A DNA stretch of 64,000 nt from an uncultured Bacteroidales bacterium (GCA_903877385.1 CAIRDP010000009.1:1-64000); one strand, 5' to 3'; positions 1-9,814 are shown, numbered from the stretch's first letter. Notes: generated by a model not told the origin, from the sequence alone. Translations and numbers: made by a program.

Positions 1-1
1 C

Positions 2-2032
2 CAGAAAGCACTGGTTCTAAAACCTGATGAAATACTTCCGAAGAAACGTATAACCAGCATCGACAGCATTGCAGAATTGTTCGAGAAACAAAAGTCTCTG
101 GATGAACAGTATGCAGGCCTGATAGGCAATGCCGATAAGCTACTGGCTGCCAAAACCTACGGGCAGGCTAAATCGGAATATGGAAAAGCATTGGCAATAA
201 AACCTGCCGAGACCTACCCTAAAACGAAGATACAGGAAATTGACAAACAGCTGGCCGAGATTGCCCGTGCGAAAAAGATGGATGATGATTACAAACTGGC
301 TGTAAAAAAAGGCGATTCCCTGCTGGGAATTACCCTGTATACCCAGGCGAAAACAGCATTCGCTGAAGCAGCAACTTTGAAACCGTCGGAAGCATATCCA
401 AAAACGAAACTTGTCCAGATAGATAAAGCTTTGGAGGATTTGGCAAAACAGAAAGAACTCGACCGGCAGTACCTTGCTGCCATGACATCGGCCGACAAAT
501 TCCTGGAGGGCAAATCATACGGTGAAGCCAAAGCCCAGTATACTGCAGCCCTGGCTCTTAAGCCCGGGGAAGCTTATCCCACAAGCAAGATCAGCGATAT
601 CGATAAAACCCTAGCCGAGATTGCCAGGCAAAAAGCCAGGGATGATCAGTACAATGCAATACTTGCTTCAGGGGAGAAGCTGTTCAATGCCAAATCGCTG
701 TCAGAAGCAAAAGCCGAATACCAAAAAGCCCTGGCCGTGAAACCCGGGGAAATGCTGCCGAAGAGCCGGATTTACAGTATTGACAGCATTAATAACTCCA
801 TCATTGCTGCACGAAAAGCCAGGGATAGCGCTTATACCGCACTTACTGCAAATGCCGATAAACTGTTTGCCGCACACTCCTATGAGGAAGCAAAAGCGGA
901 TTATCAGAAGGCATTGATCATCAAGGCGGATGACCTTTATGCAAAAACCAAAATAGGTGAGGCAGACAAGGCTCTGGCCGATGTTTCAAGACAAAAAGCC
1001 CTGATTGAAAGTAATTATAAAGCATCCATAGCAAAAGCGGATCAGCTACTGGCATCCAAATCGTATGAGCCGGCTAAAGCCGAATATACAAAAGCCCTGA
1101 GTATCAAACAGGGAGAACAATATCCGCAAGACAAAATAAAGGAAATTAATAATATCCTGGCTGAGCTGAAAGCGAAAGAGGAAGCCTATAAAGCTTCTCT
1201 GGCAAAGGCTGACCAGATGCTGCTTGAAAAAAAATACGAGGATGCCCGCACCGAGTATGAGAATGCGATGACCATACAACCGAACGAACAGTATCCCAAG
1301 AGCAAGGTGGATGAAATCAACAAGAAGCTGGCCGACATCCAGGGCAGAAAAAAGACTTTTGACGACCTTGTTCAGAACGGCGACAATGCATTCGGCAGCA
1401 AGGATTACGGTAAGGCCAGGGAATACCTGCAACAGGCAATAAACCTTTTCCCCGAGGATAAATATGCCAGGGACAGGCTTGGGCGTGTGACCAGCGTGAT
1501 CGACAGCATTTACAGGGCAAACAGGGGGAAATATGATAAAGCAATTGCCGAAGCGGATAAATTCTACAACGGTTTTGAATTTGACAAGGCGATAGATGCG
1601 TATTCCGATGCTTCGGCTTTGCTGCCGATGGAAAACTACCCCAGGGAAATGATTGCCCGTATTCACAGGACTATTGCCGAGAATGCTATTGCCGATGTTT
1701 TAAACTCCGCGGTTACCGTAGCTTCCAACGAGGAGAAGCAGTTTAAATTCAGCCCGGTAAACATCGCTGCACGTAAAGACAATTTTATATACATCAAACT
1801 CAGGAACCTCTCGAATAAACCGTTCAATGTCCTGCTTCGTTATGGTAAGGACAAGACACCTTCGGGAGGGGTAGTGATCCGCAACCTGAGCACCGACGGT
1901 AAGGTTAACGAAAGGCTTATCAGTGTGAGGGAACAGGATGTATGGTACCGTATTGACAATGATTTTATCAGCCTTTATCCCCAGGGCGGTGATATCGAAG
2001 TTACCTTCATCCAGGTTTCCAAAGCGAGATAA
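2..2032 (+). CDS. Tandem ~60-residue repeat protein, 5' end cut by window edge
   Basis: The reading frame is open from base 2 without a start, and the first residues already belong to a repeat, so the gene begins to the left of the window; the TTG at 77 is not a credible start. About nine complete repeats of 57-61 residues are visible, each with a pattern like ADKLLxxKxYxxAKxxYxxALxIKPxExYPKxKIxEID followed by an Ala/Lys/Glu-rich helix. This is a degenerate TPR-like layout with long linking helices. The last ~110 residues are a different, beta-rich domain with no repeat. A function cannot be named. Such arrays usually act as protein-binding scaffolds in Bacteroidota envelopes, but any signal peptide would lie outside the window. 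The stop is 64 bases before the next gene, on the same strand. Confidence 0.8.
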   Translation, partial: QKALVLKPDEILPKKRITSIDSIAELFEKQKSLDEQYAGLIGNADKLLAAKTYGQAKSEYGKALAIKPAETYPKTKIQEIDKQLAEIARAKKMDDDYKLAVKKGDSLLGITLYTQAKTAFAEAATLKPSEAYPKTKLVQIDKALEDLAKQKELDRQYLAAMTSADKFLEGKSYGEAKAQYTAALALKPGEAYPTSKISDIDKTLAEIARQKARDDQYNAILASGEKLFNAKSLSEAKAEYQKALAVKPGEMLPKSRIYSIDSINNSIIAARKARDSAYTALTANADKLFAAHSYEEAKADYQKALIIKADDLYAKTKIGEADKALADVSRQKALIESNYKASIAKADQLLASKSYEPAKAEYTKALSIKQGEQYPQDKIKEINNILAELKAKEEAYKASLAKADQMLLEKKYEDARTEYENAMTIQPNEQYPKSKVDEINKKLADIQGRKKTFDDLVQNGDNAFGSKDYGKAREYLQQAINLFPEDKYARDRLGRVTSVIDSIYRANRGKYDKAIAEADKFYNGFEFDKAIDAYSDASALLPMENYPREMIARIHRTIAENAIADVLNSAVTVASNEEKQFKFSPVNIAARKDNFIYIKLRNLSNKPFNVLLRYGKDKTPSGGVVIRNLSTDGKVNERLISVREQDVWYRIDNDFISLYPQGGDIEVTFIQVSKAR

Positions 2033-2043
2033 TAGAAATTCCT

Positions 2044-2051
2044 TATTTTTG
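2044..2051 (+). promoter_or_regulatory. Possible Bacteroidota -7 element
   Basis: TATTTTTG matches the TAnnTTTG -7 consensus 46 bases before the cysteine-synthase-like gene. No good TTTG -33 element is seen at the right distance, so this is a weak call. Confidence 0.3.
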
Positions 2052-2096
2052 CCGTAGTATTTTCGATCATTCTTTAGCATCTCTAAGCACTGCTTT

Positions 2097-3194
2097 ATGG
2101 CAATAATGAATATTCATACCGACAACGAATTCCGCCTCAGGTTTAAGGACCTGTGGAGGCTGATCGGAAACTCTCCCTTACTGGTTATTAACTTCAGATA
2201 TAAGGGACAGAATCGTACAATATATGCCAAAGCCGAGCACTACAACATCACCGGCAGCATCAAGGACAGGATGGCTCTTTATATCCTGGAGAAAGCCTAT
2301 CATGATGGAAAGATCAAGGCAGAGGATACCATTGTTGAGGCGACAAGCGGGAATACCGGTATTGCTTTTGCGGCTATTGGCCGGGCATTGGGACATAATG
2401 TAAGGATTGTCATGCCCGACTGGATGAGCAAGGAACGTATTGATATAATTAAAAGCCTTGGGGCGAAAATCATCCCGATATCCAAAGAGCAAGGTGGTTT
2501 CCTTGGCAGTATCGAGCTTTCGGAGAAGATTGCTGCGGAAGAACCTGATATTTTCCTCCCCAGGCAATTCTCAAATGAAGCAAACGCCCTGGCCCATGAA
2601 CGTACAACCGGTCCCGAGATCTGGTGCCAGCTGACCTACCACGGGATTATACCCGACGCCTTTGTTGCCGGAGTAGGAACAGGAGGAACTGTAATGGGTG
2701 TAGGCAGGTTTTTGAAACAGATGAAGCCCGGAATCAAGATTCACCCGCTTGAGCCTTCAGAATCTCCAACCATGTCGACGGGCCATAAAGTTGGATCCCA
2801 CAGAATACAGGGGATCTCCGATGAATTTATTCCGGCCCTTATCAAGCTTGACGAGCTCGACAGCATTGTGGCCGTTCCTGACGGGGATTCAATCCTCATG
2901 GCCCAGAAGCTTGCAAAACAGCTTGGTCTTGCCGTAGGGATCTCATCGGGAGCAAACTTCCTGGGAGCCCTGCAGATACAGAATGCCATGGGAAGTGAAT
3001 CAAATGTTGTGACGGTTTTCGCCGACTGTAATAAGAAGTATCTCAGTACCGACCTCATGCGCGAAGAGCCAGTGAAAGCCGGTTATGAAAGCACTGATGT
3101 TGAATTGATCAACTTCAGGGTTTATAAGCGTGTATGCGATAATTGCTGCGATATGTTCGGATGCGAACTCAAGCCTTATACAAGGGTAAAGTAA
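2097..3194 (+). CDS. PLP-dependent cysteine synthase family protein with Cys-rich tail
   Basis: A fold-type II PLP enzyme related to O-acetylserine sulfhydrylase and cystathionine beta-synthase. The Schiff-base lysine is K56 in GSIKDR, the substrate loop is SGNTG at 84-88, and a Gly-rich phosphate-binding loop (GVGTGGT) lies near residue 200. In this family the enzyme makes cysteine from an activated serine and sulfide, or does a related beta-replacement; the exact substrate cannot be read from sequence. At 365 residues it is longer than CysK (about 310). The extra C-terminal part ends with a cysteine cluster (C347, C350, C351, C356), which is unusual for CysK and could bind a metal or act as a redox switch. 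A second ATG at 2106 is an alternative start. The 3' end overlaps the convergent kinase gene by 26 bases. Confidence 0.85.
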   Translation: MAIMNIHTDNEFRLRFKDLWRLIGNSPLLVINFRYKGQNRTIYAKAEHYNITGSIKDRMALYILEKAYHDGKIKAEDTIVEATSGNTGIAFAAIGRALGHNVRIVMPDWMSKERIDIIKSLGAKIIPISKEQGGFLGSIELSEKIAAEEPDIFLPRQFSNEANALAHERTTGPEIWCQLTYHGIIPDAFVAGVGTGGTVMGVGRFLKQMKPGIKIHPLEPSESPTMSTGHKVGSHRIQGISDEFIPALIKLDELDSIVAVPDGDSILMAQKLAKQLGLAVGISSGANFLGALQIQNAMGSESNVVTVFADCNKKYLSTDLMREEPVKAGYESTDVELINFRVYKRVCDNCCDMFGCELKPYTRVK

Positions 3195-4896
3195 TTCTGA
3201 ACAGGCTTCCCTTATCGGGTTCACTTTCTACAAAAACACTGCCACCGTTTTTCTCAATAAACTCCTTGGTCAGGATCAATCCAAGCCCTGTCCCGGGTTC
3301 CTTATTGGTGCCTGGCCTGGAGAAAGAAACATCGATTCGGAACAGTTTAGCCACATCATCGTGGTTCATTCCGATCCCGCTGTCCTGAACACTGACTTCA
3401 ATAGACGTTTCTTCGGTTTTTGTTTTTATGGTGATCAGGCCTTCGTTTGGGGTATATTTAACGGCATTGGTGAGGATGTTATGAATTGCCGACCTGATCA
3501 TGTTTCTGTCGGCTTTAACAATTGCCTGGTCAAATGAGTCGGATTCAAACCTAATATTTTTTTGGTGTGCTGATGGCCTGATTGTTTCGCATCCCTGTTT
3601 CAGCTCTTTTGAAAAATCAAAAATTTCCATTTCAAAGTCGATCCTGCCGGTCTGGATCCTTGACCATTCGAGGAGGTTCTCCAGCAGGTTGTAAAGCCTC
3701 TGGGAATTGGAATGGATTATCGAAATGAATTTTTTCCTTTCCTCATCATTTAAGGTCGGATATTCGCTTTTTAATAATTCAGAATAGCCCAGAAGATAAT
3801 GGAAAGGAGACTTAAGGTCATGGGCAAGTATTGAGAAAAATTTATCCTTGCTGACATTTGTTTCCTGGAGCTCTTCGGCAAACTTTGAGATCCTTTCTTC
3901 GGCATTCTTCCGCTCGGCAACTTCTTTCTCAAGGTTCTTCCTGTAACCGAATGAATCACTTACAAGTCTTGCAATCAAGTGGAACTCGGGGTTATCGGAA
4001 CCGATCTGGCTCAAACCTTCATCATCCTGCCTGTCGAGGCTCTTTGTAATTTTCCTGACGGGTAAAGTGATCCATCTTCTGATCAGGATGTAAAAAAGGA
4101 TAAGAACTACAAAGGCAAGGGCAAAAGGGATGAGCGTGAACAGGTAAAACAGGCGTATATCGGCTTTATACAACGACTTTGAATTGAAATCAAGCCTTAC
4201 AATATTCTTGCCTGAGTAATCCTGCAGGAATACGGGGATTTCCTGGGAGTTATTATCCACCGCATGGGGTCTGGGTACACCGGTGACCTCAAGATTATGC
4301 ATGTCGATGAATGAGTTTGATGAATTTTCAAGATCTGTGAAAACCTGTTTATCCCAGATCTTGCCGAAGAACATATAGCCTTTTGCAGTTGTCTTCCTTG
4401 CAATGTCAAGGGAAGGGACTATGATTGACCCATAGAGTTCCAGCAGGCCGGCATCTGAATATTCAAAGAAATGGCAGGTTGGATGCTCCCTGAATATGAT
4501 CTGCAGTTTGTCTTTTGTGAGGGCCTTTTCAAGTTTTGAACGGTTTTCAGGGTCAAAAACGGCCCATGCCCGTTTATAACCCAGGTCATAGACCTGGATA
4601 AAATCAAGGTCTAAGGTCTTCCTTGTACTTCCGAGGTTATCAAGGGCCCAAAGGGTATCGGGTTTAATTATAAAGCTAACCATCATGTCCCAGGAGGCAT
4701 TGTCTTCGAGGCTTTGATTCAATGAACGCTCCCTGCTGCGCAAAATGCTGTTTATACTGATGGAAGTATTCTGCCGGTATGCATAATTGAACAGGTTCTC
4801 CTCTTTCGACCGTCCGATATGATAAGCAAAGGTTGAGATGATCAGTATGCCTGTGACCATGATCACGAGGCTCATTATTTTTATATTGAGTTTCAT
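3169..4896 (-). CDS. Membrane sensor histidine kinase with CHASE4-like sensor
   Basis: A 575-residue kinase. One membrane segment at about 8-27 and a second at about 250-272 enclose a ~220-residue periplasmic region. That region resembles CHASE4 sensors (NASWDMM near residue 66, FGKIWD near 177). After the second segment come a HAMP-like linker and coiled coil, a HisKA dimerisation domain with the phospho-accepting H359 in LAHDLKSP, and a HATPase_c domain with N box, DSGIGM and GTGLGL motifs. No response regulator gene lies next to it, so its partner is elsewhere. It is transcribed convergently with the cysteine-synthase-like gene. The ligand cannot be predicted. The 194 bases between this gene and the next contain no ORF or clear signal. 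Confidence 0.9.
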   Translation of the reverse strand: MKLNIKIMSLVIMVTGILIISTFAYHIGRSKEENLFNYAYRQNTSISINSILRSRERSLNQSLEDNASWDMMVSFIIKPDTLWALDNLGSTRKTLDLDFIQVYDLGYKRAWAVFDPENRSKLEKALTKDKLQIIFREHPTCHFFEYSDAGLLELYGSIIVPSLDIARKTTAKGYMFFGKIWDKQVFTDLENSSNSFIDMHNLEVTGVPRPHAVDNNSQEIPVFLQDYSGKNIVRLDFNSKSLYKADIRLFYLFTLIPFALAFVVLILFYILIRRWITLPVRKITKSLDRQDDEGLSQIGSDNPEFHLIARLVSDSFGYRKNLEKEVAERKNAEERISKFAEELQETNVSKDKFFSILAHDLKSPFHYLLGYSELLKSEYPTLNDEERKKFISIIHSNSQRLYNLLENLLEWSRIQTGRIDFEMEIFDFSKELKQGCETIRPSAHQKNIRFESDSFDQAIVKADRNMIRSAIHNILTNAVKYTPNEGLITIKTKTEETSIEVSVQDSGIGMNHDDVAKLFRIDVSFSRPGTNKEPGTGLGLILTKEFIEKNGGSVFVESEPDKGSLFRITLPLYKA

Positions 4897-5090
4897 CGAA
4901 ACTTATAAGGAGTTCAAAAAGAAAGTGAATTTACAATATAAATACATAATGATGACAGCGGATGCCAGTTTATTCGTAAATGTAACTTTTTAAAATTAAA
5001 TGTTCATCCCTGCAAACGGAAATGAACTTTTGAACCGCCGGTTTATGGCCTGATTTTTCTCTCAATATGAAGAGCCGAAATATTATTGCC

Positions 5091-6407
5091 CTAAGGAGAT
5101 TCATGTTTAACGGAATGAAGGATGATCAGGGTGATCTCGGGCCTGATTCCTACTCTTCCCGAATAACCAACTGTCCCCAGCCCCCTGTTCACATACAATA
5201 CAGATTTGAAACCGGCTTTGTTTTTGGTATACAGCCCGGCCCACAAAGGATTTGAAGCCGACAGTATGCTCCACCTTACCGATCCTGCTTCAATCCCGAT
5301 CTGCCCGCCATGGGTATGGCCCGATAAGGTAAGGTCGATCTCGGGATGTTGCTTGCAGATTATACTGTCCCAGTAAGATGGATCGTGTGAGAGAAGCACA
5401 GTGAAGCATGAACGGTTGATCCCGTTTTCGGCTTTGGCAATATCGCCGTATCGTTGAAACCTTTTGGATGCTCCCCAGTTTTCAACCCCAATTATATTGA
5501 TGCTGTCGCTTCCTGAGCGGACCACTGCCGATTGGTTCAGCAGAAGTTTCCATCCCAGCCCGGCATAAAATCTGAGGAAATCTTCCTGGTTTTGCTGTTT
5601 GGCTAAAACAGTTTCCCATTTCACATAATCCCCGTAATCATGATTTCCCATGATGGCATAGATGCCGTTTTTTGCATGCATTTTTTCAAGGTATGGGCCA
5701 AACCCTTTGCCTTCGGCAGTGGAGAATGTAAACATATCGCCTGTAAAGACAATCAGGTCGGGTTTCAGAGCATTGATCATATTGACTGCATCCATGATTT
5801 TTTTCCTGCATGTCCAGTTTCCCAGGTGAAGATCCGAGATCTGTACGATCCTGAAATTATTAAACGAAGGAGGGATTTTTGGGGAATTGAAATCCGCAGT
5901 CCTTACCTGAAAATCATAAACCCAGGTGATCATTCCCATTAGCAGCGTCAGCCATATCACTGCACCGATAAGCCAGGAACAGATATCAACCCATCGAAGC
6001 CAGGCGGTCCCTGCCTTAAACAGTCTTTTTAACAGGAATCCTGCGAGCCTGCTTACAGGTGTAATGGCTAAAGGGATTATCTTGGCAGCGATAGTCATCA
6101 TGAGCAGGCTTAAAAGGATAGCCTTGGCAGTAACGTCCCAATATATGAAGGGAACGATAAAACCGAAAAGCACCAGGGCACAGAGGCTTGCAGCCGGAGT
6201 CCAGTACAAACCTGAGAGGGCAAACTTCATGAAGCGGCCCTGTTTGTTGATCCATCCGCGGACCGATAGCCATAGTGCAAGGTCTCCCAGGAGGAAAACA
6301 GCAAGAAATATCAGCATTCCCTGGAATTTCGGGAAGAAGGACATTAAAATAAAAATGAGCGTGAAAACGGCCGAGAAGAAAAATGCCAGTGAGATTGCCT
6401 TTTTCAT
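5091..6407 (-). CDS. Membrane-anchored metallophosphoesterase
   Basis: The N-terminal ~165 residues hold about five hydrophobic helices. The C-terminal ~250 residues are a calcineurin-like phosphoesterase domain with all the metal-binding blocks: SDLH at 191-194, then GDMF, GNHD, a histidine in LSHDPSYW, and SGHTHGG. This is the YkuE/YaeI-type architecture, whose members have been linked to phospholipid or lipid A headgroup hydrolysis, but the substrate here is unknown. The active domain would sit at a membrane face. The start codon overlaps the stop of the upstream hydro-lyase gene by four bases, so the two are almost certainly co-transcribed even though their functions look unrelated. Confidence 0.9.
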   Translation of the reverse strand: MKKAISLAFFFSAVFTLIFILMSFFPKFQGMLIFLAVFLLGDLALWLSVRGWINKQGRFMKFALSGLYWTPAASLCALVLFGFIVPFIYWDVTAKAILLSLLMMTIAAKIIPLAITPVSRLAGFLLKRLFKAGTAWLRWVDICSWLIGAVIWLTLLMGMITWVYDFQVRTADFNSPKIPPSFNNFRIVQISDLHLGNWTCRKKIMDAVNMINALKPDLIVFTGDMFTFSTAEGKGFGPYLEKMHAKNGIYAIMGNHDYGDYVKWETVLAKQQNQEDFLRFYAGLGWKLLLNQSAVVRSGSDSINIIGVENWGASKRFQRYGDIAKAENGINRSCFTVLLSHDPSYWDSIICKQHPEIDLTLSGHTHGGQIGIEAGSVRWSILSASNPLWAGLYTKNKAGFKSVLYVNRGLGTVGYSGRVGIRPEITLIILHSVKHESP

Positions 6408-8179
6408 TTATTCTTTACATAATTCACCAGGCCTTTTACTTTAAAGATCTCCATCAGCTTATCGGGAAGGGCTGAAAAGCTGAATTGCCGGGAGCCTACG
6501 AACACAAGTCCTTTCTCGAAATCGATCTTCACTTCATCTCCCTGTTTGAAAGCCTCGACGGCAGCCGGCACCAGGATGATCGGGAGCCCCTGGTTTACTG
6601 CAGAGCGGTAAAATATCCGGTTGACTGATTTGCAGATAACAGCTTTTACGCCTGCAAAAGCAAGGCCTACCGAAGGATGTTCCCTTGAGCTTCCGCATCC
6701 GAAATTGGTACCGGCCATAAGGATGTCGCCTGCTTTTACCCTTTCGGCAAAACTATTGTCGAATCCTTTGAACAGGTGAGGCATGATCTTGTCGGGTTCT
6801 GAACTCTGGACATTGTAAGTGAGGTTGCCTGCAAACATCTGGTCGGTATTCAGGTTATCCACATCGGAATAATTCCATACCCCTTTTGAAAAACGGTCTT
6901 CACCTTCCCTGATGTCAACCTTGGAGCTCTGGGGCGCATGGAAGGGGAACTTGTCGCTGGTTTTGGAAGACCGGGGGTCGGTGATCTCGCCTGCGATTGC
7001 CGACATGGCAACGGTGGCGGGGGAGGCCAGGTAAACGTTGGAGTTATTGTTGCCCATCCTTCCCTTAAAGTTCCTGTTGGCGGTGGAGATTACATTGTAA
7101 TTGTCGGCCGGAATGCCTTGTCCCGTTCCCAAACAAGGCCCGCAGGAAGAAGACAGCACATTTCCTCCGGCATCCATGAAAATATCTATAAGGCCTTCCT
7201 TCATAGCCTGCTTAAAGATTTCCCTGGAAGCAGGAATGATGAGAAGTTGCATGAATTTTGCGACTTTCTTTCCTTTAAGAACTGCTGCGGCTTCGCGGAG
7301 ATCTTCAAGACGGCCGTTGGTGCAGGTCCCTATGAGGGCTTCATGGATTTTAGTTCCCTGCACTTCTGAAACAGCTTTAACATTGTCGACATGGTGAGGG
7401 GCGGCAACTACAGGGAAAACGTCGTTAAGGTTAATGCTGATTTCCCTCAGGTAAGTGGCGTCAGCGTCGGCCCAAAGGCCTTCAGTTTTTTGACCGAACC
7501 AGGCTTCGAGTACTTTATCGGCAGGGAAGACGGCATTTTTGGCTCCCATTTCAGAGGCCAGGTTAGCAAGAACCATGCGGTCGGAGATGCTGAGGGTTTT
7601 AACTCCTTCGCCATGATATTCTATTGACATGTAATCGGCAACGCTTGAACCTATCATGCCAATGATCCAAAGGGCAAGGTCTTTTGCAAACACGCCCTGA
7701 TCCAGTTTGCCTGAGAGGGTGATTTTAACGGATTCCGGCACCCTGAACCAGGTTTCTCCCTGTTTCCAGAGGCCTGCAGTTTCGGTGCGGTCAATACCTG
7801 CTGCAAATGCGTTAAAAGCTCCTGCAGTACTGGTGTGGCTGTCGCTGCCCACAATGATCATTTTGGGTTTTGCATACTGCGACATAAGCTGATGACATAT
7901 CCCGTCACCTGCATCGTGAAATTTTTTGATGCCGAATTTGTCTACAAAGTCACGTATGACCTGGTAGTCATTGGCAAGTTTCGAATTGGTAGGAGGGGCA
8001 TTGTGATCAAGTGTGATGAGAAGGGTGTCGGGGTTATGGAGTTTTTCGCCTCCCATTTTTTTAAAGGTACTGAAAATGCTTGAGGTGTTGTCGTGCGAGA
8101 GAATAATGTCGGGTTTGGCAAAGACGATTGCGCCTTTTTCGGCGTCAAAAATCTTTTCAGCAAAAGTTCTTCCTTTCAT
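6404..8179 (-). CDS. Aconitase/3-isopropylmalate dehydratase family enzyme, fused large and small subunits
   Basis: The 591 residues equal a LeuC-type large subunit (about 420) joined to a LeuD-type small subunit (about 165). The large part shows the conserved GSDSHTSTAGA block and the three [4Fe-4S] ligand positions: C in GTCTNGR and two in SSSCGPCLG. The small part has NTDQMFAG and the active-site GCGSSREH loop. The family isomerises hydroxy-acids by dehydration and rehydration; candidates are isopropylmalate, citrate, homocitrate or methylated malates. The fused length and motif variants argue against classical AcnA/AcnB, and substrate remains open. An ilvE gene is far away at 62902. The gene forms a two-gene operon with the metallophosphoesterase. 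It is divergent from the tRNA genes, whose promoter starts 42 bases beyond its start codon. Confidence 0.85.
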   Translation of the reverse strand: MKGRTFAEKIFDAEKGAIVFAKPDIILSHDNTSSIFSTFKKMGGEKLHNPDTLLITLDHNAPPTNSKLANDYQVIRDFVDKFGIKKFHDAGDGICHQLMSQYAKPKMIIVGSDSHTSTAGAFNAFAAGIDRTETAGLWKQGETWFRVPESVKITLSGKLDQGVFAKDLALWIIGMIGSSVADYMSIEYHGEGVKTLSISDRMVLANLASEMGAKNAVFPADKVLEAWFGQKTEGLWADADATYLREISINLNDVFPVVAAPHHVDNVKAVSEVQGTKIHEALIGTCTNGRLEDLREAAAVLKGKKVAKFMQLLIIPASREIFKQAMKEGLIDIFMDAGGNVLSSSCGPCLGTGQGIPADNYNVISTANRNFKGRMGNNNSNVYLASPATVAMSAIAGEITDPRSSKTSDKFPFHAPQSSKVDIREGEDRFSKGVWNYSDVDNLNTDQMFAGNLTYNVQSSEPDKIMPHLFKGFDNSFAERVKAGDILMAGTNFGCGSSREHPSVGLAFAGVKAVICKSVNRIFYRSAVNQGLPIILVPAAVEAFKQGDEVKIDFEKGLVFVGSRQFSFSALPDKLMEIFKVKGLVNYVKNK

Positions 8180-8220
8180 ATTGAGTGTTTTATGAGTTTA
8201 AGACAAAGATATAAATTTTT

Positions 8221-8251
8221 TTTGCCGGGATGACAGGAATTTCTACCTTTG
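8221..8251 (+). promoter_or_regulatory. Housekeeping promoter of the tRNA-Ser/tRNA-Pro unit
   Basis: TTTG at 8221-8224, a 19-base spacer and TACCTTTG at 8244-8251 match the Bacteroidota primary sigma factor consensus exactly. The tRNA-Ser gene starts 22 bases further on. Confidence 0.75.
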
Positions 8252-8273
8252 CAGCCCGTTTTCAGAGTAACCC

Positions 8274-8361
<88 letters not shown>

Positions 8362-8377
8362 AGAAGCGTACAAAATT

Positions 8378-8455
8378 CGGGGTATAGCGCAGCCTGGCTA
8401 GCGCACCTGGTTTGGGACCAGGGGGTCGCAGGTTCGAATCCTGCTACCCCGACCA
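8378..8455 (+). tRNA. tRNA-Pro (anticodon TGG)
   Basis: The acceptor stem CGGGGTA (8378-8384) pairs with TACCCCG (8445-8451). The discriminator is A and an encoded CCA ends at 8455. The anticodon stem CCTGG/CCAGG frames the loop with TGG at 8413-8415. It starts 17 bases after tRNA-Ser and is surely co-transcribed. The CCA is encoded here but not in the neighbouring tRNA-Ser. Confidence 0.95.
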
Positions 8456-8456
8456 G

Positions 8457-8500
8457 TTAAACAAGAAACCACCAGTATTTACTGGTGGTTTCTTGTTTAA
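8457..8500 (+). terminator. Strong hairpin after the tRNA genes
   Basis: A perfect 19-bp inverted repeat (8457-8475 with 8482-8500) with a six-base loop begins one base after the encoded CCA. The right arm is T-rich but there is no long U tract, so it may serve in 3' processing as well as termination of the tRNA transcript. Confidence 0.75.
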
Positions 8501-8603
8501 GGGCAAGAAAAGGTCAAATATTTCGTACCTTATTTTTTCTTTGGACAATTCAGTTTCGTTGGTTACAAGGCATTTTCTTTTATGAAATCCCAATATGAGA
8601 AAT

Positions 8604-8641
8604 AAAAAAAGGTCTCAGTTTTTGCCTGCTGAGACCTTTTT
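8604..8641. terminator. Bidirectional rho-independent terminator
   Basis: GGTCTCAG (8611-8618) pairs with CTGAGACC (8629-8636), flanked by an A run at 8604-8610 and a T run at 8637-8641. It can therefore work on both strands, ending the 8683-9087 gene on the minus strand and any readthrough from the tRNA unit. Confidence 0.8.
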
Positions 8642-8682
8642 CAATGCTGATGATTATGGCCCGGTGTCAGGAACCTGAATTA

Positions 8683-9087
8683 TCAGTTGTGCTGACCACC
8701 CTGTTGCCTTTTTGCCCTCATATCGGCTACCATTTTCAGATACGCTTTAAACTGATCAACAGTCAGGATCTTTTTGAACTCATCATTTTTTTTCATGTTT
8801 ATCGATTCTAATGATTTTCTTCTAGATGAGGTATCTGCAATCGCTCTGGCATCCTTTATCTGATCTGCATACTTGAAATTAACTGCATATACTTTTTTCT
8901 CCTGCTCCTGGTTCAACTTGAGCTCATCCCGCATCATTTCGGTCTGGCGTTTTGCGCGGTCTTCGGCACTAATCCCTCCACCTCCCGGTTGCTGGGCGAA
9001 TGAAGGTGAATTCAACATCAGAATCCAAAGGAACCCAAAACTTATTTTTTGGATCAGGCGGGTCATTGTTGTTAATTGATTTTTCAT
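8683..9087 (-). CDS. Small secreted Spy/DUF4890-like protein
   Basis: The 134-residue product begins with a signal peptide of about 31 residues ending in SFA. The mature part is helical and highly charged: an R/K/E/Q-rich first half with LKLNQEQEKKVY, a middle AIADTSSRRK segment, and LTVDQFKAYLKM near the end. This pattern (two helices around an LT/LN-x-x-Q motif) is that of Spy/CpxP-like LTXXQ or DUF4890 periplasmic proteins, which bind unfolded proteins or metals. The second in-frame ATG is eight residues downstream and could be the true start. It is a stand-alone gene with a terminator directly downstream. The function is inferred from composition and fold class only. Confidence 0.65.
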   Translation of the reverse strand: MKNQLTTMTRLIQKISFGFLWILMLNSPSFAQQPGGGGISAEDRAKRQTEMMRDELKLNQEQEKKVYAVNFKYADQIKDARAIADTSSRRKSLESINMKKNDEFKKILTVDQFKAYLKMVADMRAKRQQGGQHN

Positions 9088-9208
9088 GGTTTAAATGATT
9101 TAGATTCGGTTGATATGTTCATTTACATGAAAACATGAATATTTGAAAAATATTTCAGGAAGTGAAGTTTCCTTATTAATTATTTATACGAGAATAATGC
9201 CGGGCATT

Positions 9209-9814
9209 TTATTTCTTTGCCTGTTCAGGAATAAATTCCAGGTTAAGGTTTACTACTATATCTTTTCCTACAACAGCCCCACCGGCTTCGGTAAGTGTAT
9301 TCCATTTCAGGTTGTAATCAAAACGGTTGATGGTTGTCGTGGCTTTGAAGGCGGCATGCGTATTGCCCCAGGGATCTTTGGCGGTACCGCCGTAGGTGAC
9401 ATCGAAGGTAACGGGTTTAGTAACATCGCGTATGGTCAATTCCCCTTTAAGCTGGTATTTCTTATCCTTGATCTTTTTGAAGGATATACTTTTAAATGTC
9501 ATTTTCGGGTATTTTTCTGCATTGAAAAAATCATCAGACTTCAGGTGGGCGTCACGCTTGTCATTGTCGGTATTGATGCTTGCAATATCCACAGTGAAAT
9601 TGATTTTGGCATCGGTGAAGTCGGGTTTAGTAGCTTCCATACTGCCATTGAAAGTCTTGAAATTGCCATCAACTTCTGATATCAGCAGATGCGTGGCTGT
9701 GAATTTAATACTGGAATGCGCATAATCGGGATTCCATTTGGTTTGAGCAAAAGAAACCTGGCTTAGCAGCAGGACAAAACCCGCGAGGGTCAATAATTTA
9801 CTGATGTTTTTCAT
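9209..9814 (-). CDS. YceI family periplasmic protein
   Basis: A signal peptide (about 23 residues, ending SFA-Q) precedes a lipocalin-like YceI domain covering the rest of the 201 residues. The family pattern is clear: WNPDYAHSSIKFTATHL near the start, FTVDIASINT, DAHLKSDDFFNAEKYPKMTFKS in the middle, and the GELTIRDVTKPVTFDV strand. Members bind isoprenoid or amphipathic ligands in the periplasm; some are induced by base or low oxygen. No neighbouring gene suggests a ligand. About 120 bases on each side appear non-coding. Confidence 0.9.
   Translation of the reverse strand: MKNISKLLTLAGFVLLLSQVSFAQTKWNPDYAHSSIKFTATHLLISEVDGNFKTFNGSMEATKPDFTDAKINFTVDIASINTDNDKRDAHLKSDDFFNAEKYPKMTFKSISFKKIKDKKYQLKGELTIRDVTKPVTFDVTYGGTAKDPWGNTHAAFKATTTINRFDYNLKWNTLTEAGGAVVGKDIVVNLNLEFIPEQAKK

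Noticed and set aside
1046-1666. 206-residue open frame opposite the repeat protein
   Set aside because: Long only because the repeat gene has biased codons; no recognisable domain.
8457-8500. Insertion sequence end or attachment site beside the tRNAs
   Set aside because: The perfect inverted repeat is a single hairpin right after the CCA end; there is no transposase, integrase or duplicated tRNA end.
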